Assembly: GCA_902475415.1 (NCBI GenBank)
Contig: CABRZK010000084.1
Location: forward strand, 1 to 9,083
DNA: 9,083 nucleotides
Source: an uncultured Eubacterium sp.
GTDB lineage: Bacteria > Bacillota > Clostridia > Lachnospirales > Lachnospiraceae
Direction of reading: 5' to 3'
Position numbers and translations under genes: made by a program. The stretch's first letter is position 1, and the number at the start of each line of letters is the position of its first letter. Positions 6,591 to 9,083 of the stretch are shown piece by piece. A model generated the notes under the pieces. It saw only the letters and a program-made list of their open reading frames with translations. It searched no databases and was not told the origin of the DNA.

Positions 6591-7538
6591 ATGGCAAAAG
6601 TACTTGCACTCTCTTTTGGACGTAAGATGTCCAACACTGACGTAATGTTAAAAGAAGTATTGAAAAAATGTGAAGAAGCCGGTCATGAGATCAAATTTAT
6701 GAGACCGGATGACCTTGAGATCAAACCATGTATCGGTTGCTGCGGATGTGTCGTAGGAATCATGTCTGGCAGAACAAACGGTGCCTGTGTATTCAAAGAT
6801 GATTTCCATCTTGTAGAGGATGCTTACTATGATGCAGACGCTGTCATCATTGGTTCTCCGGTATACGAGACATCTCCAAGTGGTACCTTCAAGACATTCT
6901 GCGACCGTTTCGGTCCATCCCACGATCTGGCATTCCTGACAGAGGCAAAAAAAGAGCGTATCGCTCAGGGCAATGAACTGCTTCCGGACGAACGTGTATT
7001 CAAACCGCGTGTGGGCGCACTGGTTGGCGTTGGCGGTGCTATGACAGAGAACTGGACCATCATGACCATTCCGATCATGTATGAATCCATGATGTCTGCA
7101 GGTGTCGATGTCATTGATACTCATGTATACTATGGTGCAATGGCTGTGGATCACGTTCTTGGCGTTCCGGCTCAGATGGAGCGTATGGACAAGATGGCTC
7201 AGAATATTATCGATGCACTGGCTGCTCAGACAGATGAAGAGCGTACAAAATGGCGTGGTGCTGACAATTATGCATGTCCGGTCTGTCACCAGAGCATGGT
7301 TCGCGTGACACCTGGTACTGACCTGGTAGAATGTGCCATCTGCGGTATCAACGGAAAAATCGAGATGGTAGACGGTAAAGCAACCTATACATTTTCCGAA
7401 GAAGAACAGCTTCGTTCCAGAATGAACTACGGTGGCAAATTAGAGCACAGAAATGAGATTGCACATGGTGCCATGACTCAGAAACGCACAGAAAATCTGG
7501 CTGAGCTGAAGAAACCATACCTTCATATCGGTGAATAA
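6591..7538 (+). CDS. Flavodoxin-fold NAD(P)H-dependent flavin reductase with Fe-S-type Cys cluster and zinc ribbon
   Basis: This 315-residue cytoplasmic protein belongs to the NADPH-dependent FMN reductase/iron-sulfur flavoprotein group. Residues 1-210 form the flavodoxin-like domain, with KVLALSFGR at the N-terminus as first strand and phosphate loop, and SPVYETSPSGTFKTFCDR (89-106) as the flavin and dimer region. A cluster C47-x2-C50-C51-x-C53-x12-C66 resembles the compact CxxCxxC...C motif that holds a 4Fe-4S cluster in iron-sulfur flavoproteins, with a longer last spacer. Residues 229-251 (CPVC...CAIC) form a four-cysteine zinc-ribbon or rubredoxin-like knuckle. About 60 charged residues follow. 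It is a single-gene unit facing away from beta1 and toward beta2. It prefers CGT for Arg, unlike the AraC gene, suggesting high expression. It may reduce an aglycone or pass electrons to a partner; the substrate is unknown and this is inference from context. Confidence 0.8.
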   Translation: MAKVLALSFGRKMSNTDVMLKEVLKKCEEAGHEIKFMRPDDLEIKPCIGCCGCVVGIMSGRTNGACVFKDDFHLVEDAYYDADAVIIGSPVYETSPSGTFKTFCDRFGPSHDLAFLTEAKKERIAQGNELLPDERVFKPRVGALVGVGGAMTENWTIMTIPIMYESMMSAGVDVIDTHVYYGAMAVDHVLGVPAQMERMDKMAQNIIDALAAQTDEERTKWRGADNYACPVCHQSMVRVTPGTDLVECAICGINGKIEMVDGKATYTFSEEEQLRSRMNYGGKLEHRNEIAHGAMTQKRTENLAELKKPYLHIGE

Positions 7539-7555
7539 ATCTCTCTCTGATTCAA

Positions 7556-7571
7556 GAATGCCCCGGCATTC
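7556..7571. repeat. Short perfect inverted repeat after the reductase stop
   Basis: GAATGCCCCGGCATTC lies 18 nt after the TAA at 7536-7538. It can form a 6-bp stem with a 4-nt loop. No T-run follows, so it is not an intrinsic terminator; it might protect the 3' end of the mRNA or be a protein site. Confidence 0.4.
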
Positions 7572-7623
7572 CTGCTGCGAGATATGTGTCATACAACAGA
7601 TGATGTATGCAAAATTCTATACC

Positions 7624-7634
7624 CAGGAGGATTT
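7624..7634 (+). other. Orphan ribosome binding site without a gene
   Basis: CAGGAGGATTT is identical over 11 nt to the reductase translation start region at 6575-6585. No ATG, GTG or TTG opens a usable frame after it: TTG at the right distance is followed at once by TAA, and an ATT frame runs through the terminator. It may be a relic of a lost gene or a duplicated leader. Confidence 0.3.
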
Positions 7635-7661
7635 CTCTGTATTGTAAAATCCATAAAAAAT

Positions 7662-7697
7662 TGCCAGCTCCATAAAAATTGGAACTGGCATTTTTTT
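7662..7697. terminator. Bidirectional intrinsic terminator between convergent genes
   Basis: Ten-bp arms TGCCAGCTCC (7662-7671) and GGAACTGGCA (7681-7690), with one mismatch, enclose a 9-nt loop. On the plus strand the stem is followed by seven T (7691-7697). On the minus strand it is followed by A-T then a T-run (7655-7661). It ends the rightward reductase transcript and the leftward alpha2-beta2 transcript, which converge here. Confidence 0.88.
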
Positions 7698-7807
7698 ATT
7701 ATTTTATGCAATCTCCTCCGGGCGTCCAAGGCATTTACGCATTAGCACATGATTTTTCGCGCATACAGAACAGTGCTCCCGTTTTTTTATACGCTTTGAA
7801 ATCCGTT

Positions 7808-8245
7808 CTATCTGCACAGAAGCATTCTGCGTTCATTATCAACACCAAACATATGCGCCATATTTCCCATACCGCTGCCGTCATACTCTTTCTCTAAGGC
7901 GCCATTGTAATTTAATACCCATCCAAACTGCAGGCTTACATCATGATATCCGATGGAGAGTCCGCCTTTCTTTTTGATACGGTATGTTAATGGTGTACGG
8001 AACTGCCAGTACTTCTTCAGGTCAAACATGTCTTCTCTGCTGTACTCAATGCCATCGTATACCAGGATCAGATCATCCCGGTCAAATACTTCTCCGTCCA
8101 CTGTTACATTTCCAAAACGGCACTGGGTAAACCAGTAGCCTTTATAATATTTCGGAACAAATTTAAACTCAAATCCATCAATTTCTCCGTTTTCATCATA
8201 TGTATTATGAAATCCACGCTGCTGAATTGGCTGAAATTCTACCAT
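7808..8245 (-). CDS. C-glycoside deglycosidase beta-subunit-like protein, DUF6379 type (beta2)
   Basis: This 145-residue small soluble protein is a diverged paralogue of beta1. Shared features are YKGYW (34-38), NVTVDGE (46-52) and KKGGLSIGYHD (92-102, matching KKGGFTAGEHD in beta1). It differs in an N-terminus rich in acidic and aromatic residues (DENGEIDGFEFKF, 17-29) and a Gly-rich tail (DGSGMGNMAHMFG, 122-134) that beta1 lacks. The ATG at 8245 follows AGGAGG at 8254-8259 with an 8-nt spacer. It lies 18 nt downstream of alpha2, so here the order is alpha then beta, the reverse of the first pair. It is last in its operon, before the terminator at 7662-7697. It is presumably the partner subunit of alpha2. 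There are no membrane or signal segments. Confidence 0.8.
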   Translation of the reverse strand: MVEFQPIQQRGFHNTYDENGEIDGFEFKFVPKYYKGYWFTQCRFGNVTVDGEVFDRDDLILVYDGIEYSREDMFDLKKYWQFRTPLTYRIKKKGGLSIGYHDVSLQFGWVLNYNGALEKEYDGSGMGNMAHMFGVDNERRMLLCR

Positions 8246-8263
8246 AACTGTTTCCTCCTTCTC

Positions 8264-9083
8264 TTAGTATCCCAGAATATTGCGGAGCATAATCTGATGA
8301 CGACGCACCTGCTCCGGAATCTCTACCATGGCCTGTCCGAACTTCTCAGGGCTTTCCTCTGCATGGAACCGGATCGCACCTTCATATTCGGAAAGCAGAT
8401 CTCCGCTCCATCCGTTATCCACCATCAGTTTGATAATTTCCGGATATGGAATGGACTCTTCTTCAAAATTCTCATTTACATTTGTAAATTTTGCATGGCA
8501 TACATAGCTGTATGGAAGGAAATCAACGATTTCTTCCGGTTTGGTAATGTCATCAAAATTTGACCATGCCATATCTTCCATTCCTTTGGCTGCTTTGTAC
8601 TGGAAAGTACCAAAGTCGATATTAAAGCCAAAATGAGATGTTTTTGTACGATGGATAAAATCAAGATATTCATCGCGGATATGCGGTGTATGAAGTGTGG
8701 TCGGATGATGTACTTCATTCTGCATACGAACATCATATTTTTCTGCATATGGAAGTGCTTTTTCAATGTAATTCTGCCAGCCCGGTTCCGGATCACAGAT
8801 TTCATTTGTACATGTGATCTTGGTACGAAGTGCTTTAAATCCAAGCAGATGAGCCAGACGGAAATCCTGCTTTAACTCTTCTACTACTTCATCATCAGAC
8901 ATTCCTTTTCCACGATGCAGATGATTCTCAGCCCAGTGTCCCAGTTCGGACGGCTGCATATTGTATTTCTCGCACAGTCTCCAGTAATGATCTACCCATT
9001 CCGGTGACGGATTCGGATAATTCGGAATATAACTTGTCAGAAATTCGAAACAGGTTGCTCCTGTATCAGCCATTTCCTCGAAA
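8264..9083 (-). CDS. C-glycoside deglycosidase alpha-subunit-like TIM-barrel protein (alpha2), 5' end outside window
   Basis: This second xylose-isomerase-like TIM barrel enters from the right edge; the frame stays open to 9082. The ATG at 9073 is internal: aligned with alpha1 it matches about residue 31, in the first helix, and the three codons before it (FEE) continue the fold. About 27 N-terminal residues are missing. Numbering from that Met, the predicted metal ligands are E120 (NEVHHP, with H122), D153 (NIDFG), H193 (VCHAKF) and E229 (SEYEG). The spacing from H to E (36) is identical to alpha1, but D to H is 40 against 90, so this copy lacks the alpha1 insertion. The motif IPNYPNPSPEW (16-26) aligns with IPSYPF of alpha1. 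It forms an operon with beta2, 18 nt downstream. Assignment rests on fold motifs and the paired small subunit; the substrate is unknown. Confidence 0.8.
   Translation of the reverse strand, partial: FEEMADTGATCFEFLTSYIPNYPNPSPEWVDHYWRLCEKYNMQPSELGHWAENHLHRGKGMSDDEVVEELKQDFRLAHLLGFKALRTKITCTNEICDPEPGWQNYIEKALPYAEKYDVRMQNEVHHPTTLHTPHIRDEYLDFIHRTKTSHFGFNIDFGTFQYKAAKGMEDMAWSNFDDITKPEEIVDFLPYSYVCHAKFTNVNENFEEESIPYPEIIKLMVDNGWSGDLLSEYEGAIRFHAEESPEKFGQAMVEIPEQVRRHQIMLRNILGY

Noticed and set aside
7679..7897. A 72-codon plus-strand frame starting inside the terminator
   Set aside because: It starts within the terminator hairpin, has no ribosome binding site and overlaps the beta2 3' end.
1..9083. 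CRISPR arrays, tRNA or rRNA genes, insertion sequences, phage or toxin-antitoxin genes
   Set aside because: No regularly spaced repeats, cloverleaf or rRNA sequence, transposase motifs or terminal inverted repeats were seen on either strand.

Overview
The window looks like chromosomal DNA from a gut-type Firmicute, most likely a Lachnospiraceae-like Clostridium relative. The basis is moderate GC, AT-rich intergenic DNA, strong AGGAGG ribosome binding sites, a Gram-positive PcrA helicase, and an AraC regulator fused to a GH39-like domain. No ribosomal or phylogenetic marker is present, so this placement is inference.

Layout, left to right. (1) Positions 1-1876, minus strand: the N-terminal 625 codons of a PcrA/UvrD DNA helicase, cut by the left edge and preceded by a LexA-like SOS box. 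(2) Positions 2036-4504, minus: an 822-residue regulator with a cupin-like N-terminus, AraC helix-turn-helix and GH39-like barrel, with its own sigma-A promoter. (3) Positions 4702-6132, minus: a beta-alpha gene pair resembling C-glycoside deglycosidase (CGD). It consists of a DUF6379-type small subunit followed by a xylose-isomerase-like TIM barrel. (4) Positions 6133-6590: a regulatory intergenic region with a perfect inverted repeat, a terminator-like hairpin and phased direct repeats. (5) Positions 6591-7538, plus: a flavodoxin-fold reductase with an iron-sulfur-flavoprotein-like cysteine cluster and a C-terminal zinc-ribbon/rubredoxin-like knuckle. (6) Positions 7662-7697: a bidirectional terminator between convergent genes. 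(7) Positions 7808-9083, minus: a second CGD-like pair in the opposite order (alpha then beta), with alpha cut by the right edge.

Taken together, positions 2036-9083 look like a catabolic island for C-glycosides, or for other glycosides oxidised at sugar C3. In known systems (DgpBC, DfgAB, CarBC) a Gfo/Idh/MocA-type or FAD-dependent oxidoreductase first makes the 3-oxo-glycoside, and the alpha/beta complex then cleaves the sugar-aglycone bond by elimination. Two different alpha/beta pairs suggest two substrates or bond types. The flavin reductase could act on an aglycone or supply electrons. The AraC-GH39 protein could sense the sugar or glycoside. The C3 oxidase is not in this window; if the model is right it should lie beyond position 9083 or elsewhere in the genome.
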